Notes under the pieces: model-generated
Told to the model about the DNA's origin: nothing
What the model saw: only the letters and a program-made list of their open reading frames with translations
Database searches by the model: none
DNA from: a bacterium
Lineage (GTDB): Bacteria; Acidobacteriota; Thermoanaerobaculia; Multivoradales; JAHEKO01
NCBI GenBank assembly: GCA_024224155.1
Contig: JAAENP010000319.1
Location: 1-39,464, forward strand
DNA length: 39,464 bases
Direction: 5' to 3'
Part shown: positions 26,694 to 35,006 of the stretch, one piece after another
Layout: every line of letters begins with the position of its first letter
Position numbering within the stretch: the stretch's first letter is position 1
Made by a program: the position numbers and the translations under genes

Positions 26694-27341
26694 ATGGGCT
26701 TCTACGGTACACATATCCTGCCGAAGATCGTGGATCTGACCTGCGGTCAGAAGTCGACAATGCGCCAACGCGAGAAGATCGTGCCTCTCGCCACGGGCCG
26801 CGTTCTCGATGTTGGAATCGGGTCGGGGCACAATCTTCCCTACTACGACGCCGCTCGCGTGACCAAGCTCTGGGGTCTCGACCCCGCGGCGGAAATGACC
26901 CGGATGGCCCGAGCGCGCGCTCGAACGGTGGAGTTCGAGGTCGAGTTCATCGGCCTTCCCGGGGAGGAGGTCCCTCTCGGAGACGCGAGCATCGACACCG
27001 TGGTCATCACCTATGCTCTTTGCACGATTCCGGACGCGGTCGCCGCTCTGGCGGAGGTGCGGCGCGTCCTCACGCCGAACGGCCGACTCCTCTTCTGCGA
27101 ACACGGCGCTGCACCCGATCCCAAGGTGCGCCGCTGGCAGGATCGAATCAACCCGGTCTGGAAGCGCTTCGCTGGAGGTTGCCATCTGAACCGCATCATC
27201 CCTGAAACCATCGAGCAAGGCGGCTTCCGCATCGAAGAGATGCAGACGATGTATCTTCCGGGATGGCGACCCGCGAGCTTCAACTACTGGGGCAGCGCGG
27301 TGCCCGATGAACGATCAAGACTCCCTCGTGCACTCCGATGA
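26694..27341 (+). CDS. Class I SAM-dependent methyltransferase
   Basis: Motif I is VLDVGIGSGHNLPYY (about residues 38-52), followed by WGLDPAAEMTRMARAR and the DTVVITYALCTIPDAVAALA segment of UbiE/phospholipid-type methyltransferases. The AGGCHLNRIIPETIEQGGF stretch near the C-terminus marks a subgroup of bacterial methyltransferases of unassigned substrate. The ATG at 26694 (215 residues) fits relatives that begin MGFY; a GTG at 26664 in frame is the alternative. The stop overlaps the DinB start by 4 nt (ATGA), so these two are translationally coupled. Confidence 0.87.
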   Translation: MGFYGTHILPKIVDLTCGQKSTMRQREKIVPLATGRVLDVGIGSGHNLPYYDAARVTKLWGLDPAAEMTRMARARARTVEFEVEFIGLPGEEVPLGDASIDTVVITYALCTIPDAVAALAEVRRVLTPNGRLLFCEHGAAPDPKVRRWQDRINPVWKRFAGGCHLNRIIPETIEQGGFRIEEMQTMYLPGWRPASFNYWGSAVPDERSRLPRALR

Positions 27342-27973
27342 GCAGGACTCCTCCAGCTTTTGTTCGATTCGCCAACACCCGGAGCCGGACCCTGGACCTG
27401 GTCGAGCATCTGAGCCAGGAACAGATGGACTTTTCGCCCGGCAAGGACACTTGGTCCGCGGGGCAGGTCCTCGACCATTTGATCCAGGTGGACCGCGTCT
27501 TTCGCGAGGAGTTCGAGGAGCTGCTGAATCGGTGGAAGAAGAAGGGCGGAGGCCCCGTGACCATAATTCGCTCGCTCTCCGACGCCGGCTTCTCGCTGCC
27601 CATGGTTCCCAAGGCTCTGCTGCCGCTGTTCGACGTCCCCGCGGCAATGGCCGGCGTGTTCATTCCGCGTCCATTCCGCGAAGTGGTGTTTCGTAACCGC
27701 GCGGTCCCGGCCAAGGCGCCGCGCCGGATCAAACCGACCAGGGGACGTTCAACCGGCGAGCTGCTTCGCGAGCTCAGAGACTTTGCCGACTACCTCGACG
27801 AGTTCTTCACCGGCCACCCCGACGTCGATTGGGAGCGGCTCCGCTACTACAATCCGTTGACCGGTTTTACCAACCTGCCGGGCATCTTGAGCTTCGTCGG
27901 CAGCCACGAACGCCGACACCAAGATCAGATTCGCGACATCCTGATGTCAGAGAGATTCCCCACCGCCTCATAG
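27338..27973 (+). CDS. DinB-family protein
   Basis: The 211-residue product has the DinB four-helix-bundle signature: WSAGQVLDHLIQVDRVF with its metal-binding histidine and, near the C-terminus, VGSHERRHQDQIRDIL supplying two more histidines. DinB proteins are damage-induced or thiol-transferase-like metalloproteins; they are unrelated to DNA polymerase IV, which shares the name. The start overlaps the methyltransferase stop by 4 nt. It is convergent with the DUF429 gene. Confidence 0.85.
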   Translation: MSRTPPAFVRFANTRSRTLDLVEHLSQEQMDFSPGKDTWSAGQVLDHLIQVDRVFREEFEELLNRWKKKGGGPVTIIRSLSDAGFSLPMVPKALLPLFDVPAAMAGVFIPRPFREVVFRNRAVPAKAPRRIKPTRGRSTGELLRELRDFADYLDEFFTGHPDVDWERLRYYNPLTGFTNLPGILSFVGSHERRHQDQIRDILMSERFPTAS

Positions 27974-28074
27974 CCTGGCTTTCTGTTCCCCGCCCCGATG
28001 AGGACACCCCCCACGGGAGAGCAATTCTGAGCGTCATTCCCGAGGTCCGTCAAGAGCACCGAGGAATCCCTTGA

Positions 28075-28869
28075 CTACAGCCCCGGGCGCCAGATCTCGC
28101 CCTCCAGCCGTGTGATCGGGTTCTTCGCCCGCACCAACTGCTCGAACTCTTCGCGGTGCCGGTCCATCGCAAGCGCCGAGACCAGCGCGTCGAAGGCGTC
28201 GTCGCTCGCCTCGGCGGCAGACCGCCGACTCCCTTTCACTCCAGGACAAAACTCATCCAAGAACCTCGTACGCTCGTCCCGGCGCGACTTCTTCACCCCG
28301 CCCATGAAAACTCTCGGCCAGATTTCGACCACCAGGGGCAACCGCGGCGGATCGAACGGCCAGATGGAGAACCCGGCCTCTCGTAGCTCGCGCAGCATCG
28401 GCATCCCGCGCAAGCTGCCGACACCCACCGCCCCGGGTCCTCCGATCTGAAATACCGACTTGGGCGTCCGTCCGACCTCCTCCGCGACGGCGAGATCCGT
28501 TCCTCGCAGTAGCGGTGTTCCCTTCGACGGCTTCGTGGTCCCAGGCTTGCCCCAGAACGGGAACGGGCAGTGAGTCAGCCAATCCTCGCCGCGCTGCTCC
28601 GCCTCCTTCCACACCGTTCCGACCCCTTTGTGCTTCCGCTTCTCCAAGAAGGCCGCCGGAAACGAGAACGCGAAATCCAAACCCACCACGAGCCCGGGGT
28701 TGTAGTCGGCCTCCTCGATCAAGTACGAGGCGATCGCCTCCCTCCTCCGTCCCCTCTCCAGCCGCCACACTTGTCCATTCGCCACCTCGCAGAGCCAGAT
28801 CTTCAAGTGTCCTACCTTGCGATCGCCCGACCAATCTATGGCCAGGGCTCGGTTGACGGATTGGACCAT
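28075..28869 (-). CDS. DUF429 family protein (predicted RNase H-like nuclease fold)
   Basis: The 264-residue product begins with RALAIDWSGDRK, the acidic first strand of the DUF429 / RNase H-like fold, followed by VVGLDFAFSFPAAFL with a second acidic residue and a late acidic cluster AAEASDDAFDALVSALAM. These three places correspond to the acidic metal-binding set of such folds. The molecular function is not established. The ATG at 28869 follows GAGGAAGG. It is a single gene convergent with the DinB-family gene. Confidence 0.82.
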   Translation of the reverse strand: MVQSVNRALAIDWSGDRKVGHLKIWLCEVANGQVWRLERGRRREAIASYLIEEADYNPGLVVGLDFAFSFPAAFLEKRKHKGVGTVWKEAEQRGEDWLTHCPFPFWGKPGTTKPSKGTPLLRGTDLAVAEEVGRTPKSVFQIGGPGAVGVGSLRGMPMLRELREAGFSIWPFDPPRLPLVVEIWPRVFMGGVKKSRRDERTRFLDEFCPGVKGSRRSAAEASDDAFDALVSALAMDRHREEFEQLVRAKNPITRLEGEIWRPGL

Positions 28870-29079
28870 CTACGGGGCCTTCCTCGAGAGAGCCAAACTG
28901 ATTTCGACCCAGCCAATCTGTTCTGCCTGGGCGGCCGAGCGCAACACCCGAAAGGGTGGCGAATGAACAAAGCTCAGCATGCCGAGCCCGGGTTCTGAAC
29001 CGCGGCCAGATCCACGACTTGGTCGCTTGAGCCTCATCCCTTTGAGACGCAGACCGGTCGAGCTCGGTCTGGACGGGTT

Positions 29080-29550
29080 TCAGGTCGCCGTCGTGTAATA
29101 CCAGTGAGTCGGGGCCAGCGGACAGTACGAGCAATCTCCAGCCTGGAGCCGAAAAACACAGGCCTTCTCATCGGTGCGCAGGGAGCCGCCCAAGGCTCGC
29201 TCGAGGTCGGCCAACGGCACCAGTGACCGGCCGTCGACCTGGATCAAGTGCGCCGAGACCAGGCCCGAGCGCTGAATGGTCAGCGCGCCCTTGCGCTGGA
29301 ACCAATCGACGGTCGTATACAGCTTCTCCCCATCGACTCGCAAGGTGGTAACACTCCGACCCTCGGGATCGATGGCCGACTCCAGCTCGTCCACAGGCAG
29401 GAAGAGAACGTCGTCGACCAGCACCGCCTGACCGAGGTGACGTCCGTTGATCAGCACCTCGATGTCTGCCTCGAGCGCCTGCGCGCCGCCGGCCGCAACG
29501 ACCACAAGCGCAAGAATCATCAGGGTCCGCATCAAGTTGTTTTGCTTCAT
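29080..29550 (-). CDS. Small secreted protein with stalk-like repeat, unknown function
   Basis: The ATG at 29550 follows AAAGGAG. The 156-residue product has a signal peptide (LMILALVVVAAGGAQA, about residues 10-25), then a segment resembling the copper-amine-oxidase N-terminal stalk domain: IEVLINGRHLGQAVLVDDVL FLPVDELESAI and a second similar part, HLIQVDGRSLVPLADLERAL. The end carries three cysteines (CVF, DCSYCP) and an aromatic tail. It is probably periplasmic or surface-located. No enzymatic motif is visible. Confidence 0.65.
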   Translation of the reverse strand: MKQNNLMRTLMILALVVVAAGGAQALEADIEVLINGRHLGQAVLVDDVLFLPVDELESAIDPEGRSVTTLRVDGEKLYTTVDWFQRKGALTIQRSGLVSAHLIQVDGRSLVPLADLERALGGSLRTDEKACVFRLQAGDCSYCPLAPTHWYYTTAT

Positions 29551-29873
29551 GAGCCTACTCCTTTCATTCGTATCGTCTTTGGAGCGGATGCTCCACTTCG
29601 TCCAGTGAGTGCCACTCAGGCCTCATTTGTTACGTTTTCGTGTCGGAAGGCATGGCACCTGGCCGAGCATTCGCAGGTCCTCCCCTCGAGTGGTGCGCCC
29701 TTCTCCGCGGAGGGTTAGGCTTCGCGGAGGTCTGGTGTACCGCGCGGGGCACCAGTGGAGGTTTCGATGTCGGGCACGGAGGCACGACGTTGCCGAGAAC
29801 GCGTGAGAGTCCGACCCGACGCGCCAGGTGCGCGAAGTTGTCGAAGGCCGACCGGCCTTCAGCGACGCCGGCG
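29551..29873. other. 323-bp intergenic region without a recognisable gene
   Basis: Between two minus-strand genes. It must hold the upstream control region of the small secreted protein and the 3' end of the nuclease-like gene. Plus-strand frames open here but run antisense through the nuclease-like gene and have no recognisable content. The only clear structure is the hairpin at 29843-29860. Confidence 0.5.
29843..29860 (-). terminator. Hairpin downstream of the nuclease-like gene
   Basis: GAAGGCC (29843-29849) and GGCCTTC (29854-29860) form a perfect 7-bp stem with a 4-nt loop, 13 nt beyond the stop of the minus-strand gene. No T-run follows, so it may be a Rho-assisted end or a stabilising 3' structure. 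Confidence 0.4.
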
Positions 29874-30692
29874 TCAGCCGCCGCCCATGCGCCGCGGTGG
29901 CGGTGCCCCAACTCCACCGGCGCCAATCGCGATCGAGTTGCCCGCCGCGGCGAAAGCGACTTTTTCGCCCCTCGCACCCCACAGGCCCCGCTCCGCGGCG
30001 ATAGCGCTATCTTCGAGCCTTCGGTACCTGGCGGCGCGCTCGCACGGCCCGAGCCGGAGCAGGCCGAGACCACCCGCGATGACCTCGGCGGCGTAGTCCT
30101 TGCCGCTGGCCAGAGTCACGTAGACGACACGGTGCCCTTCCCGGTCCCGCTGGGGTGGCGAGGTCTCCGCGAGGCAGACCTCGTTGTTCTTGCGCAGCCC
30201 GAGCTCTATGGAACTCAAGGCTGTGCGACCGAACCAGCCGAGCTCGGCGAAGCGATGTCGCGTGTCCGGAGCGTCCAGACAGGCGACGTGGACCGACTCC
30301 GCCTCCCCGCCGATCCGGACCTCGAGGGTCTCGCTATTGATCAGGGCAGTGACCCTCCCTTTGACACACGGGGTCTCGTCACCGCCGTCCGCAACCGCAT
30401 CGGCCTCGGGCACCGGCCCCCTCGGCGGCACCTCCATGCGGCCGTTCAACTGCCAGGTGACAAAAGCGCTGGTGGCCAGGTCAACGTCGGCATACGGTAT
30501 CGAGACGAGGGTGCCCCCGACCTTGCGGAAGATCACCCGGCCTTGACGCTGGTCCCAGCCGCCTTCGATCGGCTCCAGACCACCTCCCAGATAAACCAAC
30601 CAGTCGTCGGCCGATGCCGGGGCGACCCAACAAGAGGCCAATACGGCGACGAGGAGCGGCAGTCGTCGCAAGCTGCGGCAGTCGAAGTTCAT
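29874..30692 (-). CDS. Secreted staphylococcal-nuclease-like protein with degenerate active site
   Basis: The ATG at 30692 follows GGGGGACG and opens a signal peptide (LPLLVAVLASCWVAPASA, about residues 11-28). Residues 29-90 form an N-terminal domain of unknown role (DDWLVYLGGGLEPIEGGW). Residues about 110-240 align with the staphylococcal nuclease fold (VKGRVTAL, CLDAPDTRHRFAELG, VVYVTLASGKDYAAEVIAGG, ERGLWG). The catalytic positions differ: the DGDT calcium turn reads NSET, the first arginine (R35) is replaced in SVHVACLD, E43 is Asp in APDT, and R87 is His in DREGHRVVY. By family knowledge it should be catalytically weak or inactive. It is divergent from the SRPBCC gene. Confidence 0.75.
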   Translation of the reverse strand: MNFDCRSLRRLPLLVAVLASCWVAPASADDWLVYLGGGLEPIEGGWDQRQGRVIFRKVGGTLVSIPYADVDLATSAFVTWQLNGRMEVPPRGPVPEADAVADGGDETPCVKGRVTALINSETLEVRIGGEAESVHVACLDAPDTRHRFAELGWFGRTALSSIELGLRKNNEVCLAETSPPQRDREGHRVVYVTLASGKDYAAEVIAGGLGLLRLGPCERAARYRRLEDSAIAAERGLWGARGEKVAFAAAGNSIAIGAGGVGAPPPRRMGGG

Positions 30693-30809
30693 ACCAACGT
30701 CCCCCGATCGGGCGGCGCCTCCAGCATACGGGACGGCTTTCCTTACTTCTGTCGACTGCTGCACTGCCTCGCTTTGTCATTCTGGGGAACAGACCCACCT
30801 GTCGAGGTG

Positions 30810-30839
30810 GTGACTCGCCCCCCTTACCCAACCTAGGCT
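30810..30839 (+). promoter_or_regulatory. Candidate promoter (GTGACT-N18-TAGGCT), leaderless
   Basis: GTGACT at 30810-30815 and TAGGCT at 30834-30839 are 18 nt apart. Seven nucleotides separate the -10 box from the GTG at 30847, so the message would start at or next to the start codon. Confidence 0.4.
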
Positions 30840-30846
30840 GGCCTTC

Positions 30847-31356
30847 GTGGGACAACAGAACTCGCGGTTCAGATGGCCCGTCGCCTTTGAGCAGCGGCTG
30901 GAGGCTCCGGCTGAGCAAGTCTGGCCGGTGATCTCCGCGCCGGGCAACCTGGAGAAGTTTCACCCGTTTTGCAAGCGCAATCCGGTGGAGAAATGGCCGG
31001 GCGCCGAGTCCCGCGATGCGATCCACTACTACAGCGGGTTGGTGCTCGAGCGCCACTTCACCCGATGGGTCGACAGCGTCGGCTACGATCTCGAGCTCTT
31101 CCAGGAGAGGCGCCCGAGAGCAACCGTGACCTGGCGCCTCTCGCCCGTCGACCCACACTCGAGCCTGCTACGCATAACCGTCAAGCCCGACATCCCCCAT
31201 GGCTGGCCCGTGGCAGTACGCTGGCTTCCGCATTTCACGTTCGTGCGGCCGGTCCTCAAGAGGTACCTCCGGTTGGCGCTCGGGGGCCTGGCCTGGCATG
31301 TCGCGACCGGGCAGCCCGTGCGGCGAAACCAGTTCGGCAGGCTGTGGGGGTTTTGA
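30847..31356 (+). CDS. SRPBCC-family (START-like) protein
   Basis: The 169-residue protein begins FEQRLEAPAEQVWPVISAPG NLEKFHPFC, the typical first strand and helix of polyketide-cyclase/START-like ligand-binding folds, and continues with alternating strands (RATVTWRLSPVDPHSSLLRI TVKPDIP). The C-terminal third is basic and aromatic (RPVLKRYLRLALGGLAWHVA). Such proteins bind hydrophobic ligands; the ligand is unknown. The GTG start has no Shine-Dalgarno sequence but a suitable -10 box. The acyl-CoA dehydrogenase gene follows 175 bp later with its own candidate promoter. Confidence 0.75.
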   Translation: MGQQNSRFRWPVAFEQRLEAPAEQVWPVISAPGNLEKFHPFCKRNPVEKWPGAESRDAIHYYSGLVLERHFTRWVDSVGYDLELFQERRPRATVTWRLSPVDPHSSLLRITVKPDIPHGWPVAVRWLPHFTFVRPVLKRYLRLALGGLAWHVATGQPVRRNQFGRLWGF

Positions 31357-31430
31357 AGACCGGCGCGGCCCGCTCGCGGAGAGGCGCCACCGGCGGCCTG
31401 CGATCGGTGCGGTTCTCACCGACGAAAGAT

Positions 31431-31459
31431 CTGTCGGCACGGTGGCCGACCGCTACAAT
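31431..31459 (+). promoter_or_regulatory. Candidate promoter (CTGTCG-N17-TACAAT) of the acyl-CoA dehydrogenase gene
   Basis: TACAAT at 31454-31459 is five of six to consensus; CTGTCG lies 17 nt upstream with three of six matches. The predicted message would have a leader of about 65 nt before the ATG at 31532. Confidence 0.4.
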
Positions 31460-31531
31460 GGGTGAGCCCAAGACGGCCGGGGCTTCACCGCTCGTTTGAC
31501 CATTCCTCTCCATCCTCCGGAGGTGGCCGCA

Positions 31532-33226
31532 ATGCTCCTCAACCCGAAGCAAGGTGTTCGCGAATACCCGGACGAAGCGAGTCACGAGACGATGCTCGCG
31601 GTGATCGATTTTTTCGAGAGCAAGGGCCTGGCGCGCATCAAACACGACGACCATGAGCGGGTCTGGTACCGGGACTTCCTCGACTTCGCAAAGGAGAAGC
31701 GTCTCTTCTCCACCTTTCTCACGCCGCCCGAGTATGGCGACGAGGGCTGCCGCTGGGATACCTGGCGCAACTGCGAGCTCAACGAGATTCTCGGCTTTTA
31801 CGGGCTGGCCTACTGGTACACCTGGCAGGTGACGATCCTGGGCCTCGGCCCGATCTGGATAAGCGGCAACGAGGAGATCAAGCGCAAAACAGCGCGGCTC
31901 TTGCGAGACGGCGGCATCTTCGCGTTTGGTCTCTCGGAGAAAGAGCACGGAGCCGACCTCTACTCGAGCGAGATGACGCTCCATCCCCAGGACGACGGGG
32001 GCTACCTTGCGCGGGGGGAGAAGTACTACATCGGCAACGGCAACGAGGCCGCGCTGGTTTCGGTCTTCGGGAAAGTCGCCGATTCGGACGACTACGTCTT
32101 CTTCGTCGTGGATCCTCGCCACGAGAAGTACGAGTGCGTCAAGAACGTCTGCAACTCCCAGAACTACGTGTCGCACTTCGCGCTCCACGACTACCCCATC
32201 ACCGAGGCGGACGTCCTGTCGCGCGGTCGCGAGGCCTGGGACACCTCGCTCAATACGGTGAACGTCGGCAAGTTCAACCTGGGCTGGGCCTCGATCGGTA
32301 TCTGCACTCATGCCTTCTACGAAGCGATCGACCACGCGTCCTCGCGTCGGCTCTTCGACCATTCGGTCACCGACTTTCCCCACATCCGGCAGTTCTTCAC
32401 CGACGCCTACTGCCGACTCGTTGCCATGAAGCTCTTCGCTCTCAGAGGATCCGATTACCTGCGCACGGCTTCCTCCGACGACCGCCGCTATCTCCTCTAC
32501 GATCCGCTGGTCAAGATGAAGGTGACCAGCCAGGGCGAGGAGGTGGTGAACCTGCTATGGGACATCATCGCGGCCAAGGGGTTCGAGAAGGACATGTACT
32601 TCGAGATGGCGGCACGCGACATCCGGGCTCTGCCCAAGCTCGAGGGCACCGTGCACGTCAACACGGCGCTGGTCATCAAGTTCATGAAGAACTATTTCTT
32701 CAACCCGGCGACCTTCCCCGAGATCCCCGAAGTCCGAGAGCCGCGTCACGACGCGTTTCTCTTCGCGCAGGGCCCTACCAAGGGCCTCGGCAAGATCCGC
32801 TTCCACGATTACCGACCGGTCTACAACCGCGTTGATCTCGCCAACGTCCGCGTCTTCAAGAAGCAGATCCGGACATTCAAGCATCTGCTGATGGCGGCCC
32901 GCCCCGACAAGGAACAGATCAAGGACATCGACTTTCTTCTGATCCTGGGAGAGCTCTTCACACTTGTGGTGTACGGCCAGCTCATTCTCGAGAACGCACC
33001 CGTTCACTCCGTGGAAGACGACGTCACCGACCAGATCTTCGACTTCCTTGTTCGCGATTTCTCCAAGTTCGCGCTCCAGCTCTATTCGAAGACCTCGAGC
33101 ACGGCGAGGCAGCGATTCTTCTGCCGGCGCATGATTCGCAAGCCGGTGGTCGACGACGCCCGTTTCGAGCGGGTGTGGAAAAAGCACGTGTACCCGCTCA
33201 GGGGCGCGTATCGGATGAGTGAGTGA
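31532..33226 (+). CDS. Acyl-CoA dehydrogenase family protein (large form)
   Basis: The ATG at 31532 follows GGAGGT at ideal spacing; a TTG 36 bp upstream is in frame but has no such site. The 564-residue product has acyl-CoA dehydrogenase landmarks: LLRDGGIFAFGLSEKEHGAD (substrate/FAD region), ARGEKYYIGNGNEAALVSVF, a middle beta domain (DDYVFFVVDPRHEKYE) and a helical C-terminal part with FEKDMYFEMAARDIRALPKL EG. It is longer than typical 380-residue enzymes and quite unlike the AidB-like gene at 18320. It probably oxidises an acyl-CoA; chain length and partner are unknown. Confidence 0.88.
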   Translation: MLLNPKQGVREYPDEASHETMLAVIDFFESKGLARIKHDDHERVWYRDFLDFAKEKRLFSTFLTPPEYGDEGCRWDTWRNCELNEILGFYGLAYWYTWQVTILGLGPIWISGNEEIKRKTARLLRDGGIFAFGLSEKEHGADLYSSEMTLHPQDDGGYLARGEKYYIGNGNEAALVSVFGKVADSDDYVFFVVDPRHEKYECVKNVCNSQNYVSHFALHDYPITEADVLSRGREAWDTSLNTVNVGKFNLGWASIGICTHAFYEAIDHASSRRLFDHSVTDFPHIRQFFTDAYCRLVAMKLFALRGSDYLRTASSDDRRYLLYDPLVKMKVTSQGEEVVNLLWDIIAAKGFEKDMYFEMAARDIRALPKLEGTVHVNTALVIKFMKNYFFNPATFPEIPEVREPRHDAFLFAQGPTKGLGKIRFHDYRPVYNRVDLANVRVFKKQIRTFKHLLMAARPDKEQIKDIDFLLILGELFTLVVYGQLILENAPVHSVEDDVTDQIFDFLVRDFSKFALQLYSKTSSTARQRFFCRRMIRKPVVDDARFERVWKKHVYPLRGAYRMSE

Positions 33227-33240
33227 AACGAGCTGCTCCA

Positions 33241-33274
33241 GGCTAGCTCGCTGTGCGAACCCGCTCGGCTAGCC
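33241..33274. terminator. Hairpin at the convergent ends of acyl-CoA dehydrogenase and arginase-fold genes
   Basis: GGCTAGC (33241-33247) pairs perfectly with GCTAGCC (33268-33274) across a 20-nt loop. The right arm overlaps the arginase-fold stop codon (33269-33271), so the structure lies in the 3' untranslated region of one gene and reaches the coding end of the other. There is no T-run. Confidence 0.4.
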
Positions 33275-34180
33275 GTCCGCCGAGTCCTTTCGCGCGCCGA
33301 GGGCCTCCACCAGCCCGCGGGCCAGGCGCTCGGCCTGCGATCCGTCGGGATCACGCTGCGGGTTGAACTCTGTCACCACCACGGCGGCACACGCGGGAGC
33401 CGCGATGAAGATCCTGAGCGCGGCGAACGCGGAGTCGATGTCGAGACCGCGGGGGTGATGCACATCGCCGGCGGGAAGGTCCGTGACGTCGACGTCGAAG
33501 TGCACGAGGATCGCGTCCGACCGGCTTTCCAGAGCAGCGAGCGCGTCTTGGGCGGCCGCCGCGGGATCCTTCCGGATCTGCCCCAACGGGTACATCGACA
33601 TGCGCGAACCCCGGAGGACCTCGAGCTCGGGAGCGTCGATCCAACCGGAGTCCACGTCGTATCCGAAGAGCACGATGTCCTCCTCCGACAGCAGGGGTCT
33701 CCGCGGCCCGATGCCGGCCAGATCGGGCTCGCCCCGACCGAGAACGTGTGCCAGAACCATCCCATCGAAGATCCCCGACTGCGTGGTCTCGGGTGTGTTG
33801 AGGTCCACGTCGCCGTCGAAGTACATCAGACCGAGGCGCGAATGGTGGCGGACAAGGCCGGCGATCACTCCCAAGGTCAAACTGCAGTCGCCCCCCAACA
33901 CCAGTGGCAATCGACGATCCGCCAGGGCCCGGTCGACGCGGTGTGCCACCTGCCGGGCAACCTCAAGAACCGGGCCGACGTTCTGTCGCCGCGGGTGCTC
34001 GGGGTCCGGGACGAAGGAGACCTTGGGAAGGTCGCCCAGGTCGGTAACGTCCAGCTCCCGTGCCCACAACCGCCCGAGCAGACCGGCGGCCCGGAACGCG
34101 TCCGGTCCCTTCTCCTGCCCGGTCTGGCGCGCGCCGGCGCTCGACGGCACGCCGATCAGTGCCAAGCGTGGCATCGGCAT
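33269..34180 (-). CDS. Arginase/agmatinase-fold (ureohydrolase) protein with altered metal ligands
   Basis: The 303-residue product (start ATG 34180; an ATG at 34174 and a TTG at 34189 are alternatives) has the ureohydrolase layout: LALIGVPSSAGARQTGQEKG PDAFR at the N-terminus, PLVLGGDCSLTLG, LMYFDGDVDLNTPETTQSG, VHFDVDVTDLPAGD and VVVTEFNP. In arginases the two manganese ions are held by GGDH, DAHxD and DxD. Here GGDH reads GGDC (C99) and DAHAD reads DGDVD (D122, D124, D126), so two histidine ligands are replaced while D229 and D231 remain. The fold is clear; the substrate and even the metal content are uncertain. Confidence 0.82.
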   Translation of the reverse strand: MPMPRLALIGVPSSAGARQTGQEKGPDAFRAAGLLGRLWARELDVTDLGDLPKVSFVPDPEHPRRQNVGPVLEVARQVAHRVDRALADRRLPLVLGGDCSLTLGVIAGLVRHHSRLGLMYFDGDVDLNTPETTQSGIFDGMVLAHVLGRGEPDLAGIGPRRPLLSEEDIVLFGYDVDSGWIDAPELEVLRGSRMSMYPLGQIRKDPAAAAQDALAALESRSDAILVHFDVDVTDLPAGDVHHPRGLDIDSAFAALRIFIAAPACAAVVVTEFNPQRDPDGSQAERLARGLVEALGARKDSADG

Positions 34181-34240
34181 CAGCCCCAACGATACATCAC
34201 GTGTCGACCTTGGGCTCGCCCGGGGGCAGCCTTGGACACA

Positions 34241-34286
34241 CGGTCGACACCCCTCGCTCCGCTCGAGGGCAGGCGAAGCTCGACCG
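34241..34286. repeat. 46-nt palindromic repeat, copy A
   Basis: Outer arms CGGTCGA and TCGACCG enclose an inner hairpin CCCTCG-CTCCGCT-CGAGGG. It is 39 of 46 identical, with no gaps, to the repeat at 36171-36216. It directly abuts the stop codon of the DUF1326 gene (34287), so it forms the start of that 3' untranslated region and may help end or stabilise the message. Confidence 0.7.
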
Positions 34287-35006
34287 CTACCGCGCCACGT
34301 CGTCCGAGGACATGTCGACGGTCACCATGAAGCCGGTCGTGCCGTTGAACTCGAAGGCCTTGTCGCCGACCTTCCAGGTTTCGACCTCGTTGGGCATCAT
34401 CTTGAAACCGTCGTTGCGCGCGGCGGCGAAGTAGGCGATGTTCTCGAGCTTGCCGGTCTCGCCGCCCATACCGGGCCACTTGTTGAGGATGGTGTGCGCG
34501 TGCGCGCCGCCGGCGAGCTTGGCTTCGGCGCGGTCCTCGGTGGCCATCCATTCGATCTCGGCGTCCTCGGCGACCTCGAACGACTTCCACTTGACGGGAA
34601 AGATATGGCCCAACGCCGTGGCAACACCTGCTTTCTGGGCGTCGGTCGTACCGGGCTGGAAGGTCACGACGGCCCATTCGGTCTCGCCGTTCTCCCAGTT
34701 CGCTCCCAGGTCGCCGGCGACCCAGAACTTGACTCCGGCGAGATCGGTATCCCCGTGATGCCCCTCGTTGACCTTGTAGGCCATGTTGAACTTGCAGAAG
34801 TGCTCGCCATCGTGGTCCGGATGAGAGGCGGGCTCGGTGTTGAAATAGCACTGGCAGAACATCGGACAGCTGCAGGCTTCAATGACGGTGCCGTTGAAGT
34901 GCCAGTCGGCGCCCTCGGTCGCGCGCAGCATGGGCGCCGCGACGAGCAAAACAGCGATGACCGCGACCGCGGTCGCCGAGAGCAGAAGTGATTTGGTTCG
35001 ACTCAT
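34287..35006 (-). CDS. DUF1326 domain protein with signal peptide
   Basis: The ATG at 35006 follows AAGGAGG. The 239-residue product has a signal sequence (LLLSATAVAVIAVLLVAAPM, about residues 7-26) and a DUF1326 domain opening with HFNGTVIEACSCPMFCQCYF, a C-S-C-P-x2-C-x-C cluster, and followed by HPDHDGEHFCKF and a HAHTILN stretch. The Cys/His content suggests metal binding, but the family has no firm function. Export in this member suggests a periplasmic role. A sigma-70-like promoter lies about 100 nt upstream. The stop touches the palindromic repeat copy A. Confidence 0.88.
   Translation of the reverse strand: MSRTKSLLLSATAVAVIAVLLVAAPMLRATEGADWHFNGTVIEACSCPMFCQCYFNTEPASHPDHDGEHFCKFNMAYKVNEGHHGDTDLAGVKFWVAGDLGANWENGETEWAVVTFQPGTTDAQKAGVATALGHIFPVKWKSFEVAEDAEIEWMATEDRAEAKLAGGAHAHTILNKWPGMGGETGKLENIAYFAAARNDGFKMMPNEVETWKVGDKAFEFNGTTGFMVTVDMSSDDVAR

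Noticed and set aside
29640-30836. 398-codon open frame on the plus strand
   Set aside because: It is antisense to the nuclease-like gene, which has a signal peptide, ribosome binding site and alignable fold; this frame has none.
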